From: SFHK01 sp963618055
Lineage (GTDB): Bacteria > Bacillota > Clostridia > Christensenellales > Aristaeellaceae
Direction of reading: 5' to 3'
Length of the DNA stretch: 27,561 bases
NCBI GenBank assembly: GCA_963618055.1
Contig: CAVERI010000031.1
Span: 1 to 27,561, forward strand
Shown here: positions 6,330-14,331 of the stretch, piece by piece
Numbering within the stretch: the first letter of the stretch is position 1
Layout of the letters: each line of letters begins with the position of its first letter
Made by a program: the position numbers and the translations under genes
Notes under the pieces: generated by a model
What the model was told of the DNA's origin: nothing
Databases searched by the model: none
Seen by the model: the letters and a program-made list of their open reading frames with translations, nothing else

Positions 6330-9300
6330 TTACGCCTCCGGCAGGATTCTCATTGCCTCCGCGAGGCTTGCGTCGCCGCTGCGGAAGGGGCGCAGGGTGA
6401 AGGTCAGCGTCTGGGTTTCGCGCAGGAAGAGCTTGTATTTCTCCTGCGGCTCGGGCCCGCAGCTGTTCGAGCCGATGCCGCCGTGTCGCCAGTCGATGGA
6501 GACGACGGTTTCCTCCAGCGCCTCCAGCTCCGGCTGGTGCTTGGCCTCGTCGAGCATCTGGTCGGTATAGCTGTGCGCGGTGAACGAGAAGCCCTCGTCC
6601 GCGGCCTTTTCGCTGATGAACAGAAGGCCGAAGCCCAGCGCGTCGGTCAGCGCGAGGGCGCGGGTATCGGCGTGCGCGCCGTTTTCCTGCGGGCGCACAT
6701 AGGGCTCGTGGGTATCGTCCACCGGCATCCGGTACGTGCCGATATACGCGGCGGCGCGGATGTCCGGATAGCTCTCGATCGGCCCGCGGCCATACCATTC
6801 CACGCGGTCATACGCGCCCGGCATGTGCAGCTGCACGCCCATGCGCGGCAGCGGCGGCAGGGAATCGCACAGCGGCGTATAGTCGACGGACAGGCGAATG
6901 TCGCCGTTTCCGAAGATCGTCCACTTCGCGGCCGTCTCAATCAGCGGCTTGCGGTTGCAGGCGGCGTATACATGCGTCGCGGTCACGCGCACGCAGCCGG
7001 GGCGCACGGTTTCCGCCTTGAAATCGCGCAGCTTGGGCAGCAGGCAGTCAAGGCCGTATTTCTTCCACTGCTCCATCACGTGCTTGTCGTTGTCGGTGGG
7101 CGCGCGGAAGAAGTTTGCGCGCGGCGCGCGCTCGATCAGCTCGCTGCCGTCCACGACCCACGAAATCATTTCGCCCAGCCGCGTATCGAACCACACGTCG
7201 AAGTCCGCGCCCTCGACGGACAGGATGCTCTCCTCCTCGTCCTCCAGCACGTTCAGCGCCTCCATGTCGGAAATGAGCGCCGTTTCGATTTCGGGCTCGC
7301 TGGCAAGCCGCAGCTGCGTGCGCGCGACCTCGTGCCCGGCCTTCGCCCATTTGCGGTCGAGCGCCTCGGTGACGGTAACGTCCAGATACGCCTCGCCGGA
7401 CGCGGGAACCTCGCAGGGCAGCGCCACGGTCTTCTCGCCCATGGGCGCAATGCCGGAAATGTCCAGCCGGCCGCTTTCCACGCTCACGCCGTCCACCATC
7501 AGCCGCCACGCGGCGTTCAGGTGATCAAGCGTCGTGAAGGCGTACAGGCTGCTCACGCGCAGCCTTCCGTCTTCGGTAAGCTCAAGCTTGACCGGCTCAA
7601 GCGCCTTCTTGAGCGCCCACAGACCGGTATGCGGCGTGCGGTCGGGATAGTTCAGCGCGTCCACGCAGAAATTGCCGTCGTTGGGCGCGTCGCCGAAGTC
7701 GCCGCCGTAGGCGTAATAGGTCTCGCCGTCCTCGGTAAGCACCTCCATGCCGTGGTCGACCCACTCCCACACGCAGCCGCCGATCAGGCGGGGATATTTG
7801 TAGATTGCCTGCCAGTATTCCTCCAGCGAGCCGGGGCCGAGACCCATGGAATGCGCGTATTCGCACATGAAGTACGGGCGCGGATCGTCGGACTCGCCCT
7901 CGCGGATGACCACCTCCACGGCGGGATACATCACGCTGACCACATCGGAGGAGGCGTGGTTCTCATGGTCGCCCTCATAGTGGATGGGGCGGGAGGGATC
8001 CAGCTCGCGGATGCGGGCGTACATGGCGGCGTGGTTTTCGCCGTAGAACGACTCGTTGCCCAGCGACCACATGATGATCGAGGGATGGTTGCGGTCGCGG
8101 CAGACCATGCGCTCGGCGCGGTCGACATAGGCCTTCTTCCATTCGGGCGAGCCGGAGAAGTCGAACGCCATGCCCTCGTCGCCGGTCATCCATTTGCCCA
8201 TCTGCGCGCCGTGGCACTCAAGGTCGGTCTCGTCCACCACGTACAGGCCGTACTCGTCGCAAAGGTCGAGCCAGCGCGGGTCGTTGGGATAGTGGGACGT
8301 GCGCACGCAGTTCACGTTCATCTGCTTCATCAGCTGAACGTCGCGCAGAAGCGATTCCATCGGCGTGACGTGACCCAGCTGGGAATGCGTGTCGTGGCGG
8401 TTCACGCCCTTGAGCTTGATGGACACGCCGTTCACAAACAGCTGACGGTCGCGAATCTCCACCCTTTTAAAGCCGATCCTCACGCGCACGGCCTCAATGA
8501 CCTCGCCGCCGGAAAGCACGTTCACCGCCAGCGCGTAGCGGTTCGGGGTCTCTGCCGTCCATTTCTTCACGGAGGGCACGCGCGCTTCGTATTTCACGGT
8601 CGCTTCCGCGTCCGCGCAGTCGGTGTGCACCGCCTTTTCGCCGTCGTAGAGCGTGAAGGCGAGCTTCGCGCCCTCGGGAGACGCAACGTCCGCGCAGACG
8701 GTCAGAAGGCCGTCCTCGTATTTGTCGTCCAGCGTCGCGTCGGCGCGCAGGTCGCGGATGTGGGTCTGCGGTACGCCCAGCAGGTACACGTCGCGGAAGA
8801 TGCCGCTCAGCCGCCAGAAGTCCTGATCCTCCAGATACGTCGCGTCCGACCACTTATGCACCTCGACGGCCACAAGGTTCTCGCCCTCGTGCACGAAATT
8901 CGTGATTTCAAATTCGGCGGGCATATGGCTGACCTTGCTGAAGCCCACCTTCGCGCCGTTCACATACACGTAGAACGCGCCGTTCACGCCGTCAAAGTTC
9001 AGATACACCCGTCCGTCCTTCCACGTGGAGGGCAGGTGGAACCAGCGGCGATAGATGCCCACCGGGTTGTCGTCCGGCACAAAGGGCGGGTCGAGCGGGA
9101 TGGGATAGACCACGTTCGTATACTGGGGAATGTCGTAGCCGCTCATCTGCCAGTTGCCGGGCACGTCCAGCGCGTCCCAGTCCTCCACGCCGAAGCCCAC
9201 GGCCTCGAAGCCGTCCGGGCACACGCCCTCGTCGGAATAATAAAAGTCCCAGCTGCCGTTCAGCGATTTGTAATACGGGCTGAATGCGCGCTGCGCCTTT

Positions 9301-9401
9301 TTCGCCTGCGCCTCGGTGGCGTAGGGAAACAGCGTGACGCGCGCCGGCTCGCGGCCGATCTGCGTGATTTCCGGGTTCTGCCAGTCACAGTTTCTGTTCA
9401 T
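6330..9401 (-). CDS. lacZ: Beta-galactosidase, glycoside hydrolase family 2 (LacZ type)
   Basis: A 1023-residue GH2 beta-galactosidase of the long LacZ architecture: N-terminal sugar-binding jelly roll (about 45-215), immunoglobulin-like domain, TIM barrel (about 320-620), a second beta domain and the C-terminal Bgal_small_N domain (about 745-1010). The acid/base Glu450 is in WSLGNES and the nucleophile Glu514 is in MCEYAHSMG. There is no signal peptide, so it acts on imported lactose or galactosides. GGGAGGA sits 8-9 nt before the ATG. It is the last gene of a probable HAD-pfkB-lacZ operon, 42 nt after pfkB. It converges on the RNA unit at 5919-6304. Confidence 0.96.
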   Translation of the reverse strand: MNRNCDWQNPEITQIGREPARVTLFPYATEAQAKKAQRAFSPYYKSLNGSWDFYYSDEGVCPDGFEAVGFGVEDWDALDVPGNWQMSGYDIPQYTNVVYPIPLDPPFVPDDNPVGIYRRWFHLPSTWKDGRVYLNFDGVNGAFYVYVNGAKVGFSKVSHMPAEFEITNFVHEGENLVAVEVHKWSDATYLEDQDFWRLSGIFRDVYLLGVPQTHIRDLRADATLDDKYEDGLLTVCADVASPEGAKLAFTLYDGEKAVHTDCADAEATVKYEARVPSVKKWTAETPNRYALAVNVLSGGEVIEAVRVRIGFKRVEIRDRQLFVNGVSIKLKGVNRHDTHSQLGHVTPMESLLRDVQLMKQMNVNCVRTSHYPNDPRWLDLCDEYGLYVVDETDLECHGAQMGKWMTGDEGMAFDFSGSPEWKKAYVDRAERMVCRDRNHPSIIMWSLGNESFYGENHAAMYARIRELDPSRPIHYEGDHENHASSDVVSVMYPAVEVVIREGESDDPRPYFMCEYAHSMGLGPGSLEEYWQAIYKYPRLIGGCVWEWVDHGMEVLTEDGETYYAYGGDFGDAPNDGNFCVDALNYPDRTPHTGLWALKKALEPVKLELTEDGRLRVSSLYAFTTLDHLNAAWRLMVDGVSVESGRLDISGIAPMGEKTVALPCEVPASGEAYLDVTVTEALDRKWAKAGHEVARTQLRLASEPEIETALISDMEALNVLEDEEESILSVEGADFDVWFDTRLGEMISWVVDGSELIERAPRANFFRAPTDNDKHVMEQWKKYGLDCLLPKLRDFKAETVRPGCVRVTATHVYAACNRKPLIETAAKWTIFGNGDIRLSVDYTPLCDSLPPLPRMGVQLHMPGAYDRVEWYGRGPIESYPDIRAAAYIGTYRMPVDDTHEPYVRPQENGAHADTRALALTDALGFGLLFISEKAADEGFSFTAHSYTDQMLDEAKHQPELEALEETVVSIDWRHGGIGSNSCGPEPQEKYKLFLRETQTLTFTLRPFRSGDASLAEAMRILPEA

Positions 9402-9443
9402 GCGAATTTTCCTCCCATAATGGTGTAATCGGATGTTCCTCCG

Positions 9444-10442
9444 TTATACCCTTTCAAACGCGTTCAGCGCTTCTTCCATTTTGCGAACGCCCTCGGTCGC
9501 GCCGGGCTTTCCGAGCGAGCAGGCGGCGGCCACCGCGCCGTACCACAGCGCGTCCTTCAGCGCTTCGCCGCGATACGCGCCCAGAAGCACGCCCGCGCAG
9601 AACGCGTCGCCCGCGCCCACGGTGCCCTGAATGTAGCCCTCCGGCAGCTTCGCGCTGCGTTCAAACACCGGCCGGTCGTTCTCGTCCAGCCCCCACGCGC
9701 CCTCCGGCGCGTGCACGACGATCCAGCGGGACACGCCCATGCGCCGAATCGCGCGAAGCGCCCTCCACACGTTTTCCTCGTCGATTTCCCCGCCGGGCGC
9801 GCGAAGCGCAAGCCCCGCCGTCTTCCCGCCCTCGATTTCATTCACGATGAAAAAATCGGTATATTTCAGCGCCGGAGGCACCAGCCTTTGGAACCGGTCG
9901 CCCGCCTCGCTCACCACGTCCACGCTGGTCAGCGCGCCCGCCGCCTGCACGCTGTGCAGAAGCCGCGCCATTTTCGTGCCGTATTCGCCGTCCGGCGCGT
10001 CCAGCGCGTCCAGAAGCAGGATATAGCCGATGTGAAACAGCTTCACGTCCGAAAGCGCGTCCGCATCCACGTCCGCCTCGCGGAAATCCGCGTTGGAGCC
10101 GCCGAAGGTAAGGAACGTGCGCGCGCGCCCCTGCTCCTCGGTAAGCACGTCGGTAAAGGCGCTCTGTCCTCTGCGGTGAATGCGGGAAAGGTCGATGTTC
10201 GGGAATGCGCCGAACGCGCGTAACACCTTGTCGCCGTCCGCGTCCGCGCCCGCCACGCCGAAGATGCGCACCGGGAGCGCGGGATCCAGCCGTGCCAGAT
10301 CCATGCCCACATTGCACGCCGCGCCGCCCAGCGATTCCTCGACCGACAGGATGCCGGTCAGCTCGTGGCGCGCGGGAAACGTGCGCAGGAGCTTGATTTT
10401 GTCAATAATCATGTTGCCGGCCACGGCAATGGTGTTCCTCAT
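9444..10442 (-). CDS. PfkB-family carbohydrate kinase
   Basis: A 332-residue ribokinase-like sugar kinase. The GG substrate-binding segment (LGGAACNVG) is at about residues 38-46 and the C-terminal PfkB signature GTVGAGDAFCAG at 273-284, with catalytic Asp279. The first Asp of the usual DTxGAGD is Gly here, a tolerated change. The start is the ATG at 10442, with GGAA-type binding bases upstream; a 15-codon upstream extension lacks conservation and would run into the preceding stop. It lies 19 nt after the HAD gene and 42 nt before lacZ. The sugar cannot be read from sequence; fructose, a deoxy sugar acid or a nucleoside are all possible. Confidence 0.9.
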   Translation of the reverse strand: MRNTIAVAGNMIIDKIKLLRTFPARHELTGILSVEESLGGAACNVGMDLARLDPALPVRIFGVAGADADGDKVLRAFGAFPNIDLSRIHRRGQSAFTDVLTEEQGRARTFLTFGGSNADFREADVDADALSDVKLFHIGYILLLDALDAPDGEYGTKMARLLHSVQAAGALTSVDVVSEAGDRFQRLVPPALKYTDFFIVNEIEGGKTAGLALRAPGGEIDEENVWRALRAIRRMGVSRWIVVHAPEGAWGLDENDRPVFERSAKLPEGYIQGTVGAGDAFCAGVLLGAYRGEALKDALWYGAVAAACSLGKPGATEGVRKMEEALNAFERV

Positions 10443-10461
10443 GACGGTTTTTTCCTTCCTG

Positions 10462-11358
10462 TCAGGATTCCAGATCGGTATTGTCAAGGTTCAGCTGAAG
10501 CAGCCATTCCGGCGTGCCGCCGCGCGCCGTCGCGCGCTCGATATGCGTTTCATGCTCATGCAGGCAGGCGGCGTTGGCGGCGATGCGCGAAAGAATCAGC
10601 CGCACGACGCGCTCAATTTCGCTGCCCTCGCTGTAATCGGCCAGCACGGCATAATCGCAGCGATCCTGCAAAAGCATGTTGTCGCTCAAGGACGTTTCGC
10701 CCTCCGCGTGCACGGCGATGGACGTGCCGCCGCGCGCGCGGGTCATCTTCATGCAGGGCACGTCGGTCAGGCCGTCGCCCACGTAGATCATGTTGGCAAA
10801 CGGCACGCGGCGCTTGTATTCGGGCGTAAACCCGTTCAGGTCGCGGTCGTTGGTGATGTTCAAAATGCCCTTGTTGATGCGAAACAGGTGCTGCGTCTTT
10901 TCCGTGTAGTTCACCGCCGTGGCCGGCCACTCGGCCAGACCGTCGTCGCCATACACGAACGAGGCCGCGAAGATGGCCTTGAACGCGCCCGCGATGCGCG
11001 AGCCCTCGATGATCTCCTTGAGTCCGGAGGAAATGATGTAATGCTCCACCTGCACGCCCATGTCCGCGCCGATGCGGTTCACGCGGTCAAACCATGTTTC
11101 CACGCCGGGAAAGAAGGCGACCTCCGCGCCCAGCCGGCTTAGCGATTCGCGGGTGAGCATGCGCGTGCCCGCGCTGCGGCGCTTCATCATCAGCATATAG
11201 GCGAGCACGCTGTCCATGTTATGCTTCAGCTGCACGTCGCGGCATTCGGCCCAGAATACGTCCGGCTCCACATTGATGCCGGGAAGGAAGCTGTATTCCT
11301 GCATGTCGCGGGGCGAAAGAGTCTTGTCGAAATCGTAAATCAACGCGGCGATCGGCAT
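10462..11358 (-). CDS. HAD-family hydrolase, phosphoserine phosphatase-like
   Basis: A 298-residue HAD hydrolase with motif I DFDKT (nucleophile Asp9, acid/base Asp11), motif II ISSG at about 109-112 and motif IV GDGLTD at 194-199. The DFDKTL start and the helical cap after it resemble the phosphoserine phosphatase branch of the superfamily. The start at 11358 has AAAGGAG upstream; a longer reading frame extends into the repeat region but carries no conserved residues. It is the first gene of a - strand set with pfkB and lacZ, so the substrate may be a sugar phosphate or amino-acid phosphate. I see no clear promoter in the hairpin-rich DNA upstream. Confidence 0.88.
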   Translation of the reverse strand: MPIAALIYDFDKTLSPRDMQEYSFLPGINVEPDVFWAECRDVQLKHNMDSVLAYMLMMKRRSAGTRMLTRESLSRLGAEVAFFPGVETWFDRVNRIGADMGVQVEHYIISSGLKEIIEGSRIAGAFKAIFAASFVYGDDGLAEWPATAVNYTEKTQHLFRINKGILNITNDRDLNGFTPEYKRRVPFANMIYVGDGLTDVPCMKMTRARGGTSIAVHAEGETSLSDNMLLQDRCDYAVLADYSEGSEIERVVRLILSRIAANAACLHEHETHIERATARGGTPEWLLQLNLDNTDLES

Positions 11359-11377
11359 AGCAAAACTCCTTTCGTGT

Positions 11378-11401
11378 ATGCGGACGAGGGAGCAAGCTCC
11401 C
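11378..11401. repeat. Dispersed hairpin repeat, first copy
   Basis: ATGCGGACGA followed by GGGAGCAAGCTCCC, matching 19411-19434. It lies 20 bp upstream of the HAD start on the - strand, next to its ribosome binding site. Confidence 0.8.
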
Positions 11402-11470
11402 CCGCCGCCGGGCCTGACGGCCCTCCACCCCCTCGGCGAGAAGGATACGATTTCCTGCGGAAATCCTTTT

Positions 11471-11514
11471 GATTGGAAGCTCGAAAGGGTTGCGACCCTC
11501 TCGAGCTCACCCAA
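11471..11514. repeat. Direct repeat copy 1 (contains a hairpin)
   Basis: GATTGGAAG followed by a hairpin with arms around AGGGT/ACCCT and then CTCGAGCTC, CCC and AGG. A second copy lies at 11681-11724. The loops differ (tgcg here, tcac there) while the stems are kept. Confidence 0.8.
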
Positions 11515-11680
11515 GGCGGCGGGGACGGATTCCCCTCCGCACCACCCCTTCTCAGATTCCGCTGAAATCCTGCGGATTTCCGGGCGCGGAATCTGCAAGG
11601 AAGCGATTTTTTCTCCGGGGGGGACAAGCCCCCACTCCGAAAAAATCAGCGCGTTTCCACCGCACATGTCGCTGGAAACG

Positions 11681-11724
11681 ATTGGAAGTCGAGAGGGTTC
11701 ACACCCTCTCGAGCTCTCCCGAGG
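11681..11724. repeat. Direct repeat copy 2 (contains a hairpin)
   Basis: Same unit as 11471-11514: GATTGGAAG, then the perfect stem CGAGAGGGT/ACCCTCTCG with a tcac loop, then AGCTC, CCC and AGG. The one mismatch present in copy 1 is restored to a pair here. Confidence 0.8.
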
Positions 11725-11808
11725 GGCTGTTCTGGCGGAAACTCTGGTTTCGTGTAACGATGGCCGCCCACGCGGCTACGGGGCGGCCATACAAAATCCT
11801 TTGAATGC

Positions 11809-13533
11809 TTATTTTGCGGTATAGCGGGGCGCGTCGTCGGCGTAGAGGCGCGTCTGGGTCTCAACGTCGGCGATACCGGTGGCCTCGAGGCCGACGGTCT
11901 TCTGGAACAGCTGGACGGCCGTGCGGGTCTTGCCGCCGAAGTCGCCGTCGATGGTGCTGCTCATATAGCCCAGCTCGGTCAGTCGGGTCTGAAGCTCGGT
12001 TACCTCGGTGCCCTTCGAGCCCTTGGACAGGGTCGTATACGGCGCGGGCGTTTCCTGCGGCACGACGGGCTCGGGCGTGGTCTGCTCGATGACCTCCACG
12101 CGCTCGCCCTTGATCACGTTATCCAGCTGGTTATAGCTGGTCATGCCCTGCAGAAGCTCCACCTTGCGGCGCACGATCTGCCAGCGCTCCGCGGAGGCCT
12201 GCTGCTTCTCGGCCGCGGTGCTGCTCGTGTCGCTCAGCGCCAGCACGTCGTTGGTCAGGCAGTTGTTTACGTCCTCCTGAATGGCGGACAGCGCGCTGAT
12301 AAAGCGCTGGTCGTTGATGTCCGGCTCTTCAGGCAGCAGGCTCTGGATGCCGTCCAGATCCGCGGTAATGGCGGCGGAGAACGTCATCATGCTGTTCATG
12401 TCGTTCACGTTATACAGCGCCAGCATCTTCTGCTGATACTCGTCGCTCACGCGGGTCTTCATCAGCGCGATGCCCTCGTCGTACAGGCTGATCGTCACGC
12501 CGGGGATGGGCGCGGTCTTGCTGCTGCCACGGATGTAGCTGATTCCGACCACCGCGCCTACGACGACGCCGACGATCAGAAGCGCCGCCACGGCGTACTT
12601 CAGATAGCCCAGCACCTTTTTGCGGCGCTCGCGCTGCTCGTGATCGAGGAAGGCCTCTTCCTCCTCCTCGGTCATGTCCTCGCCGTCTGTGAAATCGGTC
12701 ACGCCCTCGTCGTCCGTCTCGTCATACTCGGCTTCGTAGGAATCCTCCGCGGAGTCCCTCGGAAGCTCGTCGTCCTCCGGGATGTCGGAGGTGTCGAACG
12801 CGTCCTCGTCCAGATCGAAGTTTCCCTCTTCCTTCCTCCGGCGCATGAAGCCGAAGGCTGAGCCCGCCGCCTTCTTTTTCCGGCTCCTTTTCGGGTTCGC
12901 AGTCTCCGACGGCGCGCGGAACTTGGCGTTATAGTCGTCGCGAAGTCCGCTCATATAGCGGCGAACGTCCTCGCTGATGCCGGCGCGCTCCTCCAGCTGA
13001 ATGTCGCGGGCGCGCAGCTCGGAAAGATCGTCCTCTTCCTCCGCCTCGTCCTTTTTCGCCCTTGAGGCCTTCGCGGGCCGGCGGCGGCGCGCGCCGGATG
13101 CCCCTTCGGCCTCGGGGCGCGCCTTTGCCTCGGCTTCCGGCTCGGCCTGCGTCTGCGGCGCTTCCTCGGCCGGCTCGCCGAACGCCGCCGCTTCGTCGGA
13201 CTCCGCGCCATACGAGGGCTCCTCCTCGTAGGCGGGCGCCTCGTCGCTGTTGTAAAGCGGCTCGCGCTCCGGCTCGTCGTAGGACGGCGCGCCGCCCCTC
13301 GTGGCACGATAGGTCGTGCGCGCGTCCACGTCCGCGTTTTCGCTGTCGTTCGTGCCCATATAGGTGGTTCGCGTGTGGTTCCCCGGAAGACGCACAGCCT
13401 CGCCCGGCTTCGTTCGAACCTGCGCGCCGGTGTAGGGATGGCCGTCGAAACGGCTTTCGCCCACAACCGCGCCGCAGTTCGGGCAGCTGGTTGCGTCCGG
13501 TTTCAGGGTTTTGCCACAGTTGGAGCAGAACAT
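11809..13533 (-). CDS. Zinc-ribbon membrane protein with extracytoplasmic peptidoglycan-binding domain
   Basis: A 574-residue protein with an unusual layout. Residues 2-21 form a zinc ribbon (CSNCGK...CPNCGA). Residues about 60-305 are acidic, low-complexity and probably disordered, with one basic patch near 215-235. A single membrane helix spans about 310-332. The outside part has a helical region (about 350-480), a Pro/Thr linker and a C-terminal PG_binding_1 domain (about 502-570, with LQTRLTELGYMSSTIDGDFGGKTRTAVQLFQ). The start is the ATG at 13533 behind GAGGAGGG. The topology ties a cytoplasmic zinc ribbon to the cell wall. It is the last gene of a three-gene unit after a TSCPD protein and a small membrane protein. 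Function is unknown; a role in envelope or spore wall assembly is a guess. Confidence 0.85.
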   Translation of the reverse strand: MFCSNCGKTLKPDATSCPNCGAVVGESRFDGHPYTGAQVRTKPGEAVRLPGNHTRTTYMGTNDSENADVDARTTYRATRGGAPSYDEPEREPLYNSDEAPAYEEEPSYGAESDEAAAFGEPAEEAPQTQAEPEAEAKARPEAEGASGARRRRPAKASRAKKDEAEEEDDLSELRARDIQLEERAGISEDVRRYMSGLRDDYNAKFRAPSETANPKRSRKKKAAGSAFGFMRRRKEEGNFDLDEDAFDTSDIPEDDELPRDSAEDSYEAEYDETDDEGVTDFTDGEDMTEEEEEAFLDHEQRERRKKVLGYLKYAVAALLIVGVVVGAVVGISYIRGSSKTAPIPGVTISLYDEGIALMKTRVSDEYQQKMLALYNVNDMNSMMTFSAAITADLDGIQSLLPEEPDINDQRFISALSAIQEDVNNCLTNDVLALSDTSSTAAEKQQASAERWQIVRRKVELLQGMTSYNQLDNVIKGERVEVIEQTTPEPVVPQETPAPYTTLSKGSKGTEVTELQTRLTELGYMSSTIDGDFGGKTRTAVQLFQKTVGLEATGIADVETQTRLYADDAPRYTAK

Positions 13534-13573
13534 GGTTGTCCCTCCTCGTTCAAGATCGGCCTCGCGCGGGGCT

Positions 13574-13969
13574 TCAGTTCCCGCCAGACCCATTGTCCTC
13601 GCTCGCGCCCGAAGAGGACGGGGAATATTCCGTCACGGCGCTCGGCTTCATGATGCTGGGCTGATAGGTCTCCGGCGTTTTCTCGGGGATGATCCAGTGG
13701 AAATACAGGATCATCAGCAGAAACGCCAGCGCCGTCGCCGCCGCGCGGTAGGGAACGCGCAAAAAGCCGCCGCGCCATAAGCACACGACGCCTACCGGCG
13801 GCAGGATAACCGTGATCAAAAGAAGCAAAATCAACCGTTGCTTCTCCGCGCGCATATGCGCGGGCGCGGAAACCTGCTCGGAATAGGAGCGGGAGCTTCC
13901 TCCGCCGGGGCGGCTGCGCCGCTCAAAGGAGCGGCTCTCCTGACCCGTTTTCCTTGAAAAAAAGCTCAT
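13574..13969 (-). CDS. Small two-helix membrane protein
   Basis: A 131-residue protein with a Ser/Arg-rich N-terminus, two membrane helices (about 46-65 and 73-93) and a Ser/Pro-rich tail ending in GASEDNGSGGN. I do not recognise the family. The start ATG overlaps the stop of the TSCPD gene as ATGA (13966-13969), so it is translationally coupled, and the zinc-ribbon gene starts 40 nt after its stop. The shared layout with the zinc-ribbon protein (disordered cytoplasmic part plus membrane anchor) suggests they act together at the membrane (inference). Confidence 0.8.
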   Translation of the reverse strand: MSFFSRKTGQESRSFERRSRPGGGSSRSYSEQVSAPAHMRAEKQRLILLLLITVILPPVGVVCLWRGGFLRVPYRAAATALAFLLMILYFHWIIPEKTPETYQPSIMKPSAVTEYSPSSSGASEDNGSGGN

Positions 13970-14217
13970 GCCGTCCTCTTCTGCTTAATCTCTTCCAGCG
14001 CGCGCGCCAGCTGATCGGGACAGCTGGTGCCGCCGCGGCACTGAATGCCCTTGAGCAGGGCAATCACCTCGTCAATGTTCCGACCCTCTGCCAGCCGCGC
14101 CACACCCTGCGTGTTACCGGTGCAGCCGCCGACAAACTCAACCTTGCGGATCACGTCTCCATCCATTTCGATTTTAATCTGGCTGGAGCAGGTCATTTTC
14201 GTATTGTATACGTACAA
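13966..14217 (-). CDS. TSCPD domain protein (TIGR03905 family)
   Basis: An 83-residue protein with the family hallmarks: an N-terminal TKMTCSSQI segment, FVGGCTGNTQGVARL at about 29-43 and the RGGTSCPDQLARALEE signature at about 61-76. Conserved cysteines suggest metal or redox chemistry, related to the TSCPD domain attached to some ribonucleotide reductases; the function of the stand-alone family is unknown. The start is a TTG at 14217, supported by GGAGG about 9 nt upstream and by homologous N-termini that begin before the ATG at residue 8. A consensus promoter lies 30 nt upstream. Confidence 0.88.
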   Translation of the reverse strand: MYVYNTKMTCSSQIKIEMDGDVIRKVEFVGGCTGNTQGVARLAEGRNIDEVIALLKGIQCRGGTSCPDQLARALEEIKQKRTA

Positions 14218-14247
14218 GAATATTCGCCTCCATATTCACGTGGGTCA

Positions 14248-14276
14248 ATTATACTTCTATTCGTGTGTCCTGTCAA
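14248..14276 (-). promoter_or_regulatory. Perfect-consensus sigma-A promoter for the TSCPD operon
   Basis: On the - strand, TTGACA (14276-14271), a 17-nt spacer and TATAAT (14253-14248). Both hexamers match consensus at every base. It should drive the TSCPD, small membrane and zinc-ribbon genes. Confidence 0.9.
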
Positions 14277-14331
14277 GATTTGCATGGAATCCCGGCCTGT
14301 CCGCGCCAAAAAGACGCGAAAAATCCGCATA

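Larger units (their letters stand above)
11378..11790. repeat. Chain of inverted repeats filling a gene-free region
   Basis: The 450 bp between the HAD gene and the zinc-ribbon gene contain no convincing gene. They hold a series of separate inverted repeats: 11388-11401 (GGGAGCAAGCTCCC); 11449-11465 (GATTTCC/GGAAATC); 11478-11507 (12 of 13 bp paired); 11553-11595 (CAGATTCCGC/GCGGAATCTG, enclosing GAAATCC/GGATTTC); 11605-11647 (GATTTTTTC/GAAAAAATC, enclosing a G-run/C-run pair); 11652-11680 (CGTTTCCA/TGGAAACG); 11690-11711 (CGAGAGGGT/ACCCTCTCG); and 11760-11790 (ATGGCCGCC/GGCGGCCAT). Short open frames across it are low-complexity and not conserved-looking. Confidence 0.85.

Noticed and set aside
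6483..9428. A 981-codon open frame on the + strand opposite lacZ
   Set aside because: It is exactly antisense to a well-conserved GH2 enzyme, is rich in His, Val, Arg and Ala and shows no domain. Long antisense frames are expected with high third-position GC.
11378..11824. Overlapping short open frames in the hairpin region
   Set aside because: They translate through inverted repeats, have no ribosome binding site and resemble the spurious low-complexity proteins often called in such repeats.
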